Positions 6,007 to 6,774 of a DNA stretch of 6,774 nt are shown here, piece by piece. This DNA is from UBA6263 sp049305865 (GTDB lineage: Bacteria > Patescibacteriota > Gracilibacteria > Absconditabacterales > Absconditicoccaceae), in the NCBI GenBank assembly GCA_049305865.1, contig JBAQPP010000019.1:1-6774 (forward strand). The letters run 5' to 3'. Each line of letters opens with the position of its first letter. The stretch's first letter is position 1. The position numbers and the translations under genes are program-made. Below the pieces are notes generated by a model. It did not search any database. It was not told the DNA's origin and saw only the letters and a list, made by a program, of their open reading frames with translations.

Positions 6007-6774
6007 TTATAACAACTCATTTTTTCATTGAGTAGTTAGTCTTATATTTCATTTACCCATAATAAACTGCATAACTTCCATAAGGTGTTTAGTATCTTTA
6101 TAAGCTTTGACTTCTATTACGCTTTTGATTGAATCATTTGTTGGAGCTGTAATTTTATCAAATGTAATCCTCACTTCATCATCAAAAAATATTTCTCTTT
6201 CAAAAGAGACTTCTTTGGATGGTTTTTTGATAATAAAACGATATGGAAATTTTCTAAATAATCACTCAGCATCCATTCATGTTAGATCTTTTTTTCATTT
6301 TTCCTTACTACTATAAAAGAAATTGTAAACTCCATTTTTGCTTAGGTAATCTTTTTTTGCAAGTGTATGTGCTATTTCTAGGTTACTAACTTTATCACCA
6401 GTTACAGAATCTTCGATTTCTCTAAATTTCAAAGTTCATTTTCTACCAGAGAAAGCAGCTATACGATGATCAAAATATTTATCATGGTATGTACTCATAT
6501 TGTAATTTGATAGTCAGAATTTATCTGCTGTTTCTTCAAAAATAGAAACTGGTTTCTGATGATTATTAAATATAAACCTGGCTTCGTAATATTTTTCTCG
6601 TTCAAGCCCATTTAATTTTGTGAGATGTTTCTGGATATGATAAAAAAGTTCGTTACCAGAATATTTGACAAGTATAGCAGGAGGAAGAGCTATCAAAAAA
6701 CTAAAAATAGCTAATATCCGAGCATCAAACATCTGGTTGGAAAGTCAATAAGCCATGAGTCATGTATATATTGT
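6007..6774 (-). CDS. Probable CYTH-like domain protein, 5' end outside window, table 25
   Basis: The minus frame is open from the window edge to TAA at 6007-6009 (255 codons) when UGA is Gly (9 of 15 glycines). Under the standard code only 72-residue pieces remain. In-frame ATGs at 6756 and 6732 exist, but the frame is open above them, so the true start is unknown. The first part (around LAIFSFLIALPPAILVKYSG) is hydrophobic and not recognised. The rest resembles the CYTH/triphosphate-tunnel fold: YEARFIF (like ExExK), STYHDKYFD, LKFREIE, FEREIFFDDEVRITFDKI and a late IEVKAY strand, alternating charged beta strands as expected for a tunnel binding triphosphates and metal. A relative of the VTC polyphosphate polymerase domain is an alternative. 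The family call is from motif order only. The gene converges on pncB, with 8 bases between the stop codons. Confidence 0.6.

Noticed and set aside
6015..6033. Hairpin ACTCA/TGAGT near the pncB-CYTH junction as a bidirectional terminator
   Set aside because: The stem is only 5 bp, the T-run is in the loop, and it lies within the coding end of the minus-strand gene.
1..6774. CRISPR array, tRNA, rRNA, insertion sequence
   Set aside because: No spaced repeats of CRISPR type, no cloverleaf with a plausible anticodon arm, no rRNA-like sequence and no transposase motifs were seen.

Overview
This window comes from a bacterium that reads UGA as glycine (translation table 25), most likely a member of Gracilibacteria (BD1-5) or Absconditabacteria (SR1) in the Candidate Phyla Radiation. 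Four of the six genes are interrupted by UGA codons under the standard code. They become full-length, recognisable proteins when UGA is read as Gly. The clearest proof is the nicotinate phosphoribosyltransferase, where UGA encodes the central glycine of the RLDSGDL signature. Across these four genes I count 51 UGA among 83 glycine codons.

Layout, left to right. (1) 1-552: 3' part of a VWA-domain gene on +, followed by a strong intrinsic terminator. (2) 704-1507: a divergent nucleoside hydrolase on +, rich in UGA. (3) 1561-3123: a complete NADP-dependent glyceraldehyde-3-phosphate dehydrogenase (GapN type) on -, with its own intrinsic terminator. (4) 3124-3462: a divergent intergenic region with promoters, two copies of a repeated regulatory module and a candidate structured leader. 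(5) 3463-4278 pncA (nicotinamidase) and 4328-5998 pncB (nicotinate phosphoribosyltransferase) on +. (6) 6007-6774: a convergent gene on -, cut by the window edge, with a probable CYTH-like domain.

The window is a mosaic of two compositional layers. The VWA and GapN genes are less AT-rich, use CGN arginine codons, and encode all their glycines (12 and 35) with GGN. The nucleoside hydrolase, pncA, pncB and CYTH-like genes are AT-rich and UGA-rich. The simplest reading is that the first group was acquired from standard-code donors or is under different codon selection.

The most interesting signal is regulatory. A dyad module, TTATTGTA-N5-TACA, occurs four times on + (623, 3257, 3407, 4283), always between genes and always upstream of the nucleoside hydrolase, pncA or pncB. 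pncA and pncB also share a 9-base motif, AACCCCTAT, just before their start codons, in place of a Shine-Dalgarno sequence. A nucleoside hydrolase could release nicotinamide from nicotinamide riboside, PncA would deamidate it, and PncB would convert nicotinate to NaMN. The three genes could therefore form a co-regulated pyridine-nucleotide salvage set feeding NAD(P) to enzymes such as GapN. This pathway link is inference; the repeated motif and the gene identities of pncA and pncB are directly visible.
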